Assembly: GCA_023433265.1 (NCBI GenBank)
Contig: JAEZDR010000041.1
Location: forward strand, 1 to 50,285
DNA length: 50,285 bases
DNA from: Bacteroidota bacterium
GTDB lineage: Bacteria > Bacteroidota > Bacteroidia > Chitinophagales > Chitinophagaceae
Reading direction: 5' to 3'
The notes under the pieces are model-generated. The model worked only from the letters and a program-made list of their open reading frames with translations, was not told the DNA's origin and did no database searches. The position numbers and the translations under genes were made by a program. Of the stretch, positions 31,617-40,007 are shown one piece after another (position 1 is the first letter of the stretch; every line of letters begins with the position of its first letter).

Positions 31617-33347
31617 ATGTACGATATTCTACAACTTAATGATATGCTGGTACCCGAACTGCTCGATATAGCAGATCAGCTAAGCATTAAAGACACAAAA
31701 AAACTTGATAAGCAAGACCTGATTTATAAAATACTGGATAAACAAGCTGTTATGGCAAGTGAGCAAAAGGACAAAGGTTCAGACAAGCCGAAGCGTAAGC
31801 GCACGGTAAAGACAACTACAGCCAATTCTACCGAGGAGGCTGAGGTAATGAGCGATGCTTCTGAGAAGCCTTCTAAAACCAGGAAAGAGTCGAGTGCCCC
31901 TAAGGAAGAGGCAGCAGAAGATGCATCGGCAGGTAAGAAGAGAGCACGTAAAATCATAAAGAAGGATGGCAGCGAACAGGTGGCAGAAAAGCCAGCGCCC
32001 GCAGCAAAAGAATCGCCTTCGGTTTCTTTACCTCCGGATATAGAACAGATATTCAACAATGCCGCTGAGCTGCAGGCGCTGTCAGAAGCAGACCTTCCGG
32101 AAGATCTTTCCTCTTTAATGCAGCACAGCGTTGAAGAACTTGAGGATGAACTTGAAGAAGAGCAACAGGTAGTAGAAGCACCGGCAGCACCAAAGGTTAT
32201 TCAAAGAAAAGAACCTGCCTTCAATGTCGAATTCGATGGAGTCATCCTGGCAGAAGGAGTATTGGAAATGATGCCTGATGGCTACGGCTTCCTGCGTTCC
32301 TCAGACTACAACTACCTTTCTTCTCCCGATGATGTATATGTGTCGCCATCACAAATAAAACTATTTGGTTTAAAAACCGGCGATACGGTAAAAGGTTCTG
32401 TAAGACCTCCGAAAGAAGGCGAAAAGTATTTTGCCCTGCTAAAGGTGGACAGCATAAATGGGAAAAGCCCGGATGAAGTTAGAGACAGGGTTCCCTTCGA
32501 CTACCTTACTCCGCTATTTCCTTTTGAGAAGCTCAATCTATTCACCACGTCCAACAACTACAGTACGCGCATCATGGACCTGTTTACGCCTATCGGTAAG
32601 GGACAAAGGGGTTTGATTGTGGCGCAGCCTAAAGTAGGTAAAACCATGTTGCTGAAGGAAGTGGCAAATGCTATAGCTGCAAACCACCCTGAGGTTTACC
32701 TGATGGTCGTATTGATTGACGAACGCCCGGAGGAGGTAACCGATATGGAAAGAAGCGTCCGTGCCGAAGTGCTTGCTTCTACGTTTGATGAACCTGCCGA
32801 CAAACACGTGAAAGTTTCCACCATCGCTTTAAACAAAGCGAAACGCCTTGTGGAATGTGGACACGATGTAGTGATCTTGCTTGATTCTATCACCCGTTTG
32901 GCGAGAGCACACAATACAGTGGCACCCGCAAGTGGTAAGGTATTATCCGGCGGGGTTGAAGCAAATGCTATGCAGAAACCAAAGCAATTTTTTGGTGCCG
33001 CCCGTAAAATAGAACATGGTGGATCGCTAACTATCCTTGCTACTGCCCTCATCGAGACAGGAAGTAAAATGGATGAAGTAATCTTTGAGGAATTCAAAGG
33101 AACGGGTAATATGGAATTGGTGCTTGACAGAAGGTTGGCGAACAAACGTATCTACCCTGCCATTGACCTTGTAGGATCATCGACAAGGAGAGACGACTTA
33201 TTGCTTGATAAAGAAGTTTTGCAACGCATGAACATCTTGCGCCTTTACATCAACGGCATGAATACAGAAGAAGCAATGTCTGAATTGCTGAAGCGCATGC
33301 GCGGAACAAAGAGCAACGAAGAGTTCCTTGCAAGTATGAACGGATAA
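31617..33347 (+). CDS. rho: Transcription termination factor Rho with long N-terminal insertion
   Basis: 576 residues versus 419 in E. coli. Residues 1-45 are the Rho N-terminal helical domain (LNDMLVPELLDIADQLSI). Residues about 46-200 are a Lys/Glu/Ala/Ser-rich, probably disordered insertion, known in Bacteroidota Rho proteins and reported to promote condensate formation in Bacteroides. The cold-shock-like RNA-binding domain follows (GYGFLRSSDYNYLSSPDDVYVS), then the ATPase with Walker A AQPKVGKT, Walker B VILLDSITRLARA and the Q-loop/R-loop region. It terminates untranslated transcripts as a hexameric 5'-3' RNA translocase. It has a terminator 18 nt after its stop. Confidence 0.96.
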   Translation: MYDILQLNDMLVPELLDIADQLSIKDTKKLDKQDLIYKILDKQAVMASEQKDKGSDKPKRKRTVKTTTANSTEEAEVMSDASEKPSKTRKESSAPKEEAAEDASAGKKRARKIIKKDGSEQVAEKPAPAAKESPSVSLPPDIEQIFNNAAELQALSEADLPEDLSSLMQHSVEELEDELEEEQQVVEAPAAPKVIQRKEPAFNVEFDGVILAEGVLEMMPDGYGFLRSSDYNYLSSPDDVYVSPSQIKLFGLKTGDTVKGSVRPPKEGEKYFALLKVDSINGKSPDEVRDRVPFDYLTPLFPFEKLNLFTTSNNYSTRIMDLFTPIGKGQRGLIVAQPKVGKTMLLKEVANAIAANHPEVYLMVVLIDERPEEVTDMERSVRAEVLASTFDEPADKHVKVSTIALNKAKRLVECGHDVVILLDSITRLARAHNTVAPASGKVLSGGVEANAMQKPKQFFGAARKIEHGGSLTILATALIETGSKMDEVIFEEFKGTGNMELVLDRRLANKRIYPAIDLVGSSTRRDDLLLDKEVLQRMNILRLYINGMNTEEAMSELLKRMRGTKSNEEFLASMNG

Positions 33348-33365
33348 TAAAAACACGAGATCATA

Positions 33366-33395
33366 AAAAGGGTTTGCTACGGCAAACCTTTTTTT
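33366..33395 (+). terminator. Terminator of rho
   Basis: Stem GGTTTGC / GCAAACC (33371-33377 and 33382-33388) with a TACG loop, flanked by an A run and a T run to 33395. It overlaps the stop codon of the convergent lipoprotein gene and may serve both strands. Confidence 0.87.
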
Positions 33396-34014
33396 ATTCC
33401 ATGAACGAAGATGCTGAATCCGGTAGTATTGCAGGCGCAGTTTCTACCTGGTATCGCCTGAGGTAGTTATTTGACAGATTAATAATCCAGACACTAGTCT
33501 CTTTTGCATCTTCACCTTCGAACGAAGTTATAAACATCACTGTTTGTTTGTCCACCCATTTTCCATCCAACACTTCCGCAGAAGGTCCCGCAAAAAACAA
33601 CCTGTAACGCTTTCTTTCAGGCAGATCTATCAATGCAACCTCATTGTCCGGCTCTCCTCCCTCCAGTACTATTTCCCCTCCCCTTTCTACCGGTACTGAA
33701 CCATAGGATCCTATGTCTAATATCTTACTGCTGTCAGCGTTCCAAATAAGTACGGTTTCGTACGCTTTGAAAAACTGTCTCGATGGAGTGAAATCAACTG
33801 CCTGGAAGGTTTGCTCGCCTTCATCCAGCAACTTGATATTTTCTTCCCTTACAAACAGTCGCGTCTGTTCAGAAATCCAATTGATGTCCTGCTCTTCAAA
33901 AAACCGGGTGTCTTTCGTAACCCGGTTAGAATCTGCTATAGGCTGGGGCACTTCGTTTTCTGTATTTCCACAGGACACGACCAATATCAATGCAAACAGG
34001 TACCAGGGTTTCAT
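33394..34014 (-). CDS. Predicted lipoprotein of unknown function
   Basis: 206 residues. The lipobox VVSC lies at residues 12-15 after a short hydrophobic core, so it should be a lipid-anchored envelope protein. The mature part has beta-type segments (YETVLIWNADSSKILDIGSYG, NEVALIDLPERKRYRLFFAG, SVWIINLSNNYLRRYQV) that resemble pieces of a beta-propeller-like or immunoglobulin-like fold, but I do not recognise the family. It ends inside the T-run of the rho terminator, so convergent transcription stops there. Confidence 0.7.
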   Translation of the reverse strand: MKPWYLFALILVVSCGNTENEVPQPIADSNRVTKDTRFFEEQDINWISEQTRLFVREENIKLLDEGEQTFQAVDFTPSRQFFKAYETVLIWNADSSKILDIGSYGSVPVERGGEIVLEGGEPDNEVALIDLPERKRYRLFFAGPSAEVLDGKWVDKQTVMFITSFEGEDAKETSVWIINLSNNYLRRYQVETAPAILPDSASSFME

Positions 34015-34087
34015 CGTACAAAGTACCGCAAAACTTATAAGTTAAAAAACAAGGGCAGTAGCTAACAAGTTAATAGGTTTGCAAACG

Positions 34088-35140
34088 ATGGCTGCAAAGC
34101 GCGTTAGTATTTCAGAATTCTTACAACTTCGGAATCACCACCCGGTACTTGACGTAAGGTCGCCTGGTGAGTACGCTCATGCACATATACCCGGTGCATT
34201 TGCTTTCCCCCTTTTCACCGATGAAGAAAGGAAGGTGGTGGGCACTGCTTATAAACAGGAAAGCAGAGAGAAAGCTATCAAGATAGGACTAAAATACTTT
34301 GGAAGCCGGATGGTACAAATGGTAGAAGACGCTGAGAAACTGTGCAGTGAATTCTACCACTCTGATCATAACAAAACGCTCTTAGTGCATTGCTGGCGTG
34401 GAGGCATGCGAAGTGGTGCGGTAACCTGGCTGCTTACCCTTTATGGATTCGACATAGTAACGCTGGCCGGCGGATATAAGGCATTTAGACATTGGGTGGC
34501 ACAACAATTCGAAAAAGAATACAATTTCAATGTTGTGGGTGGGTTTACCGGAACAGGGAAAACCAATGTACTAAGCGCCCTCACGGAAAAAAATGAACAG
34601 GTTCTTGATTTGGAACAACTGGCCCATCACCGCGGTTCTGCGTTTGGAAGCCTTGGCATGCCAGGACAACCTACACAGGAGATGTTCGAAAACAAACTTG
34701 CGCTTGCACTACAACAATTAAATGCCGGCGACCCAACCTGGATTGAAGATGAAAGCCAACGCATTGGCAATGTAAACACGCCCACCGTTCTCTTCAAACA
34801 GCTTAGGACAAAACCTGTTTATTTCGTTGAGCTTAGCTTCGAAAACAGGCTGGAAAATATAGTAAGAGATTACGGGGTGTTTGATAAACCGCTACTTGAA
34901 GACGCGATTAACAGGATATCGAAAAGGCTTGGCGGCCTGGAAACAAAAAACGCTATTGCTCACCTTCACGAAGGTTCGGTGAAAGAGTGTTTTAGAATTC
35001 TGTTATCCTATTATGATAAGTGGTATCTGAAAAGCTTGCAGTTACGACCCGACTGGCAAACATTGGTAAAGACTATTCCCGTCGATACAGCCGATCCTGC
35101 AGCCATCGCAACAAAACTCATTGAAAATAAAAACGAATAA
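34088..35140 (+). CDS. mnmH: tRNA 2-selenouridine synthase
   Basis: 350 residues from the ATG at 34088 (a TTG at 34079 is in frame). MnmH (SelU) replaces sulfur of 2-thiouridine at wobble position 34 with selenium from selenophosphate, via a geranylated intermediate. The N-terminal rhodanese domain carries the catalytic C102 in HCWRGGMRSG. The C-terminal P-loop domain has GFTGTGKT at 152-159. Family length and both motifs are intact. The next gene, selD, begins on the base after its stop, so the enzyme and its selenium-donor source are made together. Confidence 0.95.
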   Translation: MAAKRVSISEFLQLRNHHPVLDVRSPGEYAHAHIPGAFAFPLFTDEERKVVGTAYKQESREKAIKIGLKYFGSRMVQMVEDAEKLCSEFYHSDHNKTLLVHCWRGGMRSGAVTWLLTLYGFDIVTLAGGYKAFRHWVAQQFEKEYNFNVVGGFTGTGKTNVLSALTEKNEQVLDLEQLAHHRGSAFGSLGMPGQPTQEMFENKLALALQQLNAGDPTWIEDESQRIGNVNTPTVLFKQLRTKPVYFVELSFENRLENIVRDYGVFDKPLLEDAINRISKRLGGLETKNAIAHLHEGSVKECFRILLSYYDKWYLKSLQLRPDWQTLVKTIPVDTADPAAIATKLIENKNE

Positions 35141-36184
35141 ATGGACAATATTAACCTTACTGAATTTTCCCACGGCGGTGGATGTGGATGTAAAATCGCA
35201 CCACAGGTGCTGGAACAAATAATAAGAAGTTCAGAAACGATAATCGATCCAAAGCTTCTAGTTGGCAACAATACAAACGACGACGCTGCTGTTTATGAAA
35301 TGGAGAACGGAAGCTGCGTTATCAGTACCACGGATTTTTTTATGCCGGTTGTAAACGACCCTTTTGACTTTGGCTGTATAGCTGCAGCCAATGCTATAAG
35401 CGACGTTTATGCAATGGGTGGAACGCCCTTGATGGCAATAGCTGTTCTTGGGTGGCCTGTGAAGAAAATACCTGCAGAAGTGGCTAAAAAAGTATTAGAA
35501 GGCGCCAGAAGCATTTGCACTGAAGCTGGTATAGCAATAGCTGGTGGACACAGTATTGACAGCCCTGAGCCTTTTTTTGGGCTAGCAGTAACAGGGTCCG
35601 TTTCGAAGGAGAATTTAAAGGCAAACAATACCGCTGAAGACGGAGATCAAATCTTCCTTACAAAGCCCCTGGGAATAGGCATGATGACCACTGCAATGAA
35701 GCGAAAGCTTTTGACTGAAGATGATTATACTTTGCTGCTGAAGTGGATTAAGAAGCTAAATAAAGTTGGGGCCGAATTAGGTAAGATCAAAGGTGTCCAT
35801 GCCATGACTGATGTAACCGGTTTCGGATTGATGGGGCATCTCATAGAAATGAGTGAAGGCAGCGGTCTTTCTGCAGAAATTGAATACAAAAAGGTTCCTA
35901 AAATGGCGCCACTTGATAAGTATTTCGAACTGAAAACCATTCCCGATGCCACGTCACGCAACTGGAGCAGTTACCCCGACAAGATAACTTTTGCCGAAGG
36001 GGTGGATGTGGCCAAAGCCTATAACATACTGCCAGATCCTCAAACAAACGGCGGTTTACTCATTGCAGTAGACCCATCGGCGGTTGATGAAGTAACTGCA
36101 ATATTGGAAAGAGATGGCGTTGAATCACTGGCGCCGATAGGAGTTTTTACGAGAAAGCAGGAAAAAACTATTATTGTAAAATAA
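35141..36184 (+). CDS. selD: Selenide, water dikinase (selenophosphate synthetase)
   Basis: 347 residues. It makes selenophosphate from selenide and ATP. The catalytic pair is C15 and K18 in GGGCGCK; the redox residue is Cys, not selenocysteine. The metal and ATP sites are seen in NNTNDDAAVY, STTDFFMP and the PurM-like fold stretches YAMGGTP, GGHSID and DVTGFGLMGHL. It directly follows mnmH with no gap. No selA, selB or tRNA-Sec is present here, so the selenium use visible in this window is tRNA modification. The last gene of the run, AIM24-like, begins 10 nt downstream. Confidence 0.96.
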   Translation: MDNINLTEFSHGGGCGCKIAPQVLEQIIRSSETIIDPKLLVGNNTNDDAAVYEMENGSCVISTTDFFMPVVNDPFDFGCIAAANAISDVYAMGGTPLMAIAVLGWPVKKIPAEVAKKVLEGARSICTEAGIAIAGGHSIDSPEPFFGLAVTGSVSKENLKANNTAEDGDQIFLTKPLGIGMMTTAMKRKLLTEDDYTLLLKWIKKLNKVGAELGKIKGVHAMTDVTGFGLMGHLIEMSEGSGLSAEIEYKKVPKMAPLDKYFELKTIPDATSRNWSSYPDKITFAEGVDVAKAYNILPDPQTNGGLLIAVDPSAVDEVTAILERDGVESLAPIGVFTRKQEKTIIVK

Positions 36185-36194
36185 AAAATAACCA

Positions 36195-36986
36195 ATGATT
36201 GCGAATCACGAAATAGACTACCGGGTAGTTGGCGAAGAAATGCAGTATGTAGAGTTAGAGTTGGATCCACAAGAAACTGCCATAGCTGAAGCCGGCGCTT
36301 TCATGATGATGGACGACGGCGTACAGATGCAAACCATCTTTGGCGATGGAAGCCAGCAACAAAGTGGCTTTTTTGGAAAAATACTCGGCGCGGGAAAGCG
36401 TTTGCTAACAGGTGAAAGCCTGTTTATGACCGCCTTCACCAACGCATCACATGGGAAGAAGAAAGTAAGTTTTGCCTCTCCCTACCCCGGAAAAATCATC
36501 CCGCTTGATTTATACCGGCTAGGCGGCAAAATCGTTTGTCAAAAAGACTCTTTTCTCTGTGCCGCCAAAGGAGTAAGTATTGGTATCGAGTTTCAAAAGA
36601 GATTAGGCACCGGGTTATTTGGAGGCGAGGGATTCATTATGCAAAAGGTAGAGGGTGATGGAATGGCGTTTGTTCACGCAGGCGGCCATGTGTTAGAAAG
36701 GGAACTTCAGGCAGGAGAAATGCTGAAAGTAGACACAGGTTGCATTGTGGCTTTTACTAATACCGTGGATTACAATATCCAATTCGTTGGTGGAATAAAA
36801 AACACAATATTTGGAGGCGAAGGTTTATTCTTCGCCACATTGCGGGGGCCCGGTAAGGTTTGGATACAGACTTTGCCTGTGAGCAGGTTAGCAGCCAGGA
36901 TCCTTCAATATGGAACAACAACAAGGAAGGAGGAGGGAAGTTTACTTGGCGGCCTGGGTAATTTGTTAGATGGAGACGGAAGATAG
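36195..36986 (+). CDS. AIM24 (TIGR00266) family protein
   Basis: 263 residues. It matches the AIM24 family: ELDPQETAIAEAGAFMMMDDGV, GESLFMTAFTNAS, GKIIPLDLY, CQKDSFLCAAKGVSI, GEGFIMQKVEGDGMAFVHAGG, then IKNTIFGGEGLFFATLRGPGKVWIQT near the end. The proteins are double-stranded beta-helix-like and lack a known enzymatic role; the mitochondrial homologue affects inner-membrane organisation. No signal peptide. It lies 10 nt after selD and shares a bidirectional terminator with the DUF885 gene, so it is probably the third gene of the mnmH-selD transcript. Confidence 0.88.
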   Translation: MIANHEIDYRVVGEEMQYVELELDPQETAIAEAGAFMMMDDGVQMQTIFGDGSQQQSGFFGKILGAGKRLLTGESLFMTAFTNASHGKKKVSFASPYPGKIIPLDLYRLGGKIVCQKDSFLCAAKGVSIGIEFQKRLGTGLFGGEGFIMQKVEGDGMAFVHAGGHVLERELQAGEMLKVDTGCIVAFTNTVDYNIQFVGGIKNTIFGGEGLFFATLRGPGKVWIQTLPVSRLAARILQYGTTTRKEEGSLLGGLGNLLDGDGR

Positions 36987-37002
36987 CTTTCCTTCGTTCA
37001 TT

Positions 37003-37033
37003 AAAAAAGCCGTACAAATTGTACGGCTTTTTC
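37003..37033. terminator. Bidirectional terminator between AIM24 and DUF885 genes
   Basis: AAAAAGCCGTAC pairs with GTACGGCTTTTT around a short A/T loop, with T-runs on both strands. It lies between two convergent stop codons (36986 and 37044). Confidence 0.88.
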
Positions 37034-37043
37034 GTTTTATAAC

Positions 37044-38810
37044 CTAACGACTCATTTGAGTTGCAATCCACTTGTTCATCTTTTGTTCAAATACGTGCAT
37101 CGGCATTGCCCCATCTTTCAACACTTCTTCATGAAAGCTTTTAATATCAAACCGCTTACCTAATGTTTGTTCTGCCTTCAGCCTAATCTCCTGCAACTTC
37201 AACTCTCCTATTTTATAGGACAAAGCTTGTGCAGGATACGATATATACCTTTCTATTTCCTGTACCGCCGTTGCTTCCGAGATCGGCTCATTTTCCAGGC
37301 TGTATTTTATTGCCTGTTCCCGCGTCCAACCTTTATAGTGAATACCAACATCCACTACGAGGCGTACTGCTCTATGTATCTCTCCGTATAGTTGGCCCAT
37401 TCGCTGGTAAGGGTCGGTGTACAATCCTAACTTTTTGCCCATGCTTTCAGCATACAACCCCCAACCTTCCACATAACTCCCGTATGCGCCTATTTTCTGG
37501 AAGCCGGGGATCATATCGTTTTCCATCTGGAGTGAGATCTGGAAGTGGTGCCCTGGAATCGCCTCATGAAGAAATAGATCTTCCATACGCCAGTAATGAT
37601 ATCTTTTCGCATCTACAACCGGGAAATAAAATATGCCGGGTCTTGTTCCGTCTACTGTGCCTTTCATGTAATGGGCAGCAGCACTCGCAGCCCTGTACTT
37701 CTCTACCGGTTTTATTTCAAAAGCTGTTTTTGGAACAAGGTCAAACAGTTTTGAAATATGAGGTCTCAGCTTTTCGTAAATTGAATAATATGCCGTTACT
37801 ATCTCTTCGTCGTTGGTAAAAGGGAAAAACTGTTGATGACTAAATAGATGTTTGAAGAAAGCCTGGAGGTCGCCTTGGAATCCTACCTCCTTCATAATGC
37901 TTCGCATTTCCTTTTGAATTCGATTCACTTCTGTTTCACCAATTGCAAACACTTCATCAGCAGATAAATTAGTGGACGTAAAATATTTTATCCTCGCGGC
38001 ATACTCATCTTTGCCTCCGGGAAGCGCGGAAAGCCCTACACTGTTAGTAGTATGAGGCAGGTACTCGGCAGTGATAAAATCTAATAAACGTTTATAGGAA
38101 GGGATGATTTTAGTGGAGATTGCTTCGGTAAATCCAGTTTTAAGCCGCTCTCTCGAATCTTCATCGATAGTTGCCGGCATGTTGAGAATAGGCTTATAGA
38201 AAATGCTCTGAGCAGGAGTATCGGTTATCATAGCCTGCAACTGTGGTATAACTTTTTCAATAATCACACGTGGAGCCACTCTGCCCTGTTTAATACCCAA
38301 CCTCATATTCGCAATGGCAGTATCAGTAACTGCAACAAAATGCAAGGCTCGCTCTGTAAAGTCAGTATAATCTTTGATAGTTTTAAATGGATGGTCCCCG
38401 GCGCCACTACCAAGTTGTGAAAAGGTCAAACGAAAATCCCTAAACTGGTTAACCGGCATTAAATGAGAAGGATATTTAAGCAGCGATAACCTTGCCTGTA
38501 AATCATATTTAAGAATATCATAACTCAGTCGATCCCGATCGTTCAGTTTCTGTCTATCTATCTTTTTAAGCGAATCCAGGTATCCTGCATATAAAGACTT
38601 TGACTGTAGGCGGTATTTTGCTGATCCGGTATTCTCCAATTGACCATTGTAGCGAGAATCGCCGAGTGAAGTTGCCACCGTTGGATTCAGCGCTAGGTAT
38701 CCTTGGAAAAAAGCTTCCCCCAACGATCGAAACCGGTAAGTATTACTATCCTCCTGGCTAAAACTCAAGAGGGATACGCCCAGGAGATACAAAAGAAAAA
38801 CAAATCGCAT
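37044..38810 (-). CDS. Exported DUF885 zinc metallopeptidase-like protein
   Basis: 588 residues from the ATG at 38810; the open frame extends 14 codons upstream, but the signal peptide (FVFLLYLLGVSLLSFSQ) fits this start. The DUF885 family is identified by the zinc motif HEAIPGHH in the C-terminal third, with SYVEGWGLYAE downstream supplying the third ligand, and by ALNPTVATSLGD near the start. Proteins of this family are predicted to be gluzincin peptidases, many of them secreted; the substrate is unknown. It is transcribed alone. Confidence 0.9.
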   Translation of the reverse strand: MRFVFLLYLLGVSLLSFSQEDSNTYRFRSLGEAFFQGYLALNPTVATSLGDSRYNGQLENTGSAKYRLQSKSLYAGYLDSLKKIDRQKLNDRDRLSYDILKYDLQARLSLLKYPSHLMPVNQFRDFRLTFSQLGSGAGDHPFKTIKDYTDFTERALHFVAVTDTAIANMRLGIKQGRVAPRVIIEKVIPQLQAMITDTPAQSIFYKPILNMPATIDEDSRERLKTGFTEAISTKIIPSYKRLLDFITAEYLPHTTNSVGLSALPGGKDEYAARIKYFTSTNLSADEVFAIGETEVNRIQKEMRSIMKEVGFQGDLQAFFKHLFSHQQFFPFTNDEEIVTAYYSIYEKLRPHISKLFDLVPKTAFEIKPVEKYRAASAAAHYMKGTVDGTRPGIFYFPVVDAKRYHYWRMEDLFLHEAIPGHHFQISLQMENDMIPGFQKIGAYGSYVEGWGLYAESMGKKLGLYTDPYQRMGQLYGEIHRAVRLVVDVGIHYKGWTREQAIKYSLENEPISEATAVQEIERYISYPAQALSYKIGELKLQEIRLKAEQTLGKRFDIKSFHEEVLKDGAMPMHVFEQKMNKWIATQMSR

Positions 38811-38946
38811 TGGAATAATTTGGATAAAAATAGGAAACGATATGCATCCCATTAACCTTGGCTCTAAACATAAGCCAGTGTGCGCCTGTTCCTAATCAGT
38901 TTTTTAAAATGAAACATTTTGTTTATTGCAGCCTTACCTTGAACCG

Positions 38947-39447
38947 ATGGAGCAACCCGATTTACTTATCAGGCCTATACAACCAGAAGATAATAGCAAG
39001 ATAGCTTTCATTATCAGGAGCGTGCTTACTGAGTTTAAAGCAAACAAACCTGGTACGGTCTACTTTGACCCGACGACTGACGAATTGTTTAGATTGTTTA
39101 GAAAAGAGGGTTCGTTTTACCTCGTGGCAGAGTTAGACGGAAGGGTGATTGGAGGTGCCGGAGTGTATCCAACAGAAGGTCTTGAGGCAGGGTGGTGCGA
39201 GTTAGTCAAACTATACCTGGTAAAAGAAGCTCGTGGAAAAGGAATTGGAAAGCGCCTTATAGAAAGTTGCATAGAAAAAGCATACGAACTTGGCTACCAG
39301 GTGATGTACCTGGAAACGATGCCTGAGCTTAGGATGGCGCTCGACTTGTATAAAAAGTGCGGATTCGTACAACTACCGCAACCAAAAGGCAAGTCCGGCC
39401 ACTTTGGATGCGATTTATGGATGGCTAGGGAATTGGATAAAGCATAA
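38947..39447 (+). CDS. GNAT family N-acetyltransferase
   Basis: 166 residues from the ATG at 38947 (TTG at 38926 is in frame). The acetyl-CoA-binding signature is seen in LVKEARGKGIGKRLIE, followed by YLETMPELRMALDLYKKCGF, the usual GNAT ending. The N-terminal part LIRPIQPEDNSKIAFIIRSVL is also family-typical. The acceptor substrate (protein N-terminus, amine or antibiotic) cannot be told. A small inverted repeat AAAATG-AAA-CATTTT lies at 38906-38920. It converges with the deaminase gene. Confidence 0.87.
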   Translation: MEQPDLLIRPIQPEDNSKIAFIIRSVLTEFKANKPGTVYFDPTTDELFRLFRKEGSFYLVAELDGRVIGGAGVYPTEGLEAGWCELVKLYLVKEARGKGIGKRLIESCIEKAYELGYQVMYLETMPELRMALDLYKKCGFVQLPQPKGKSGHFGCDLWMARELDKA

Positions 39448-39450
39448 TAC

Positions 39451-39948
39451 TTATACTTGCAAGGGGTTAAACGACAGCTCTATTTTATCGCGGTTCACAT
39501 TTACCTTCCTGTAAGTAATGCCTGCCGTGTCTAACATTTTTTTACTTGCTATAGAAATGTTTGTCCCATCGTATTTATCGCTAAGATAGATTACCTCGCG
39601 AATGCCGGATTGAATGATGGCTTTGCTACACTCGTTACATGGAAAGAGTGCTGTATAGATTCTGCAGCCCGAAAGATCCATTCCAATATTGTTTAGAATG
39701 GCATTTAACTCGGCATGGCATACGTATGGATATTTAGTTTCAAGGAAGGAACCTGTTTTATCCCATGGAAACTCATCATCTTTACAGCCTATTGGCAGCC
39801 CGTTATACCCTGCTCCTACAATTTTGTTTTTGTCATTCACAATGCATGCCCCCACCTGGGTGTTAGGGTCCTTCGATCGTTTACCGCTAAGCAAAGCAAC
39901 CCCCATAAAATACTCGTCCCAGCTTATATAGTCAGATCGTGCAGCCAT
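39451..39948 (-). CDS. dCMP / cytidine deaminase family protein
   Basis: 165 residues. The zinc-dependent deaminase motifs are H78-A-E80 (CHAELNAI) and P-C104-N-E-C107 (FPCNECSK), and SKDPNTQVGACIVN near the N-terminus is typical of deoxycytidylate deaminases. That enzyme makes dUMP, the precursor of dTMP. It probably serves thymidylate supply. The stop is 3 nt after the convergent GNAT stop. The histidine kinase ending at 40008 on the same strand is 59 nt upstream, so read-through is possible. Confidence 0.93.
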   Translation of the reverse strand: MAARSDYISWDEYFMGVALLSGKRSKDPNTQVGACIVNDKNKIVGAGYNGLPIGCKDDEFPWDKTGSFLETKYPYVCHAELNAILNNIGMDLSGCRIYTALFPCNECSKAIIQSGIREVIYLSDKYDGTNISIASKKMLDTAGITYRKVNVNRDKIELSFNPLQV

Positions 39949-40007
39949 AATTTGAGTTTAGGATCCTGTAAAAATAAGAAGAAGTGCAACAGGCTATTAA
40001 ATCGCAG

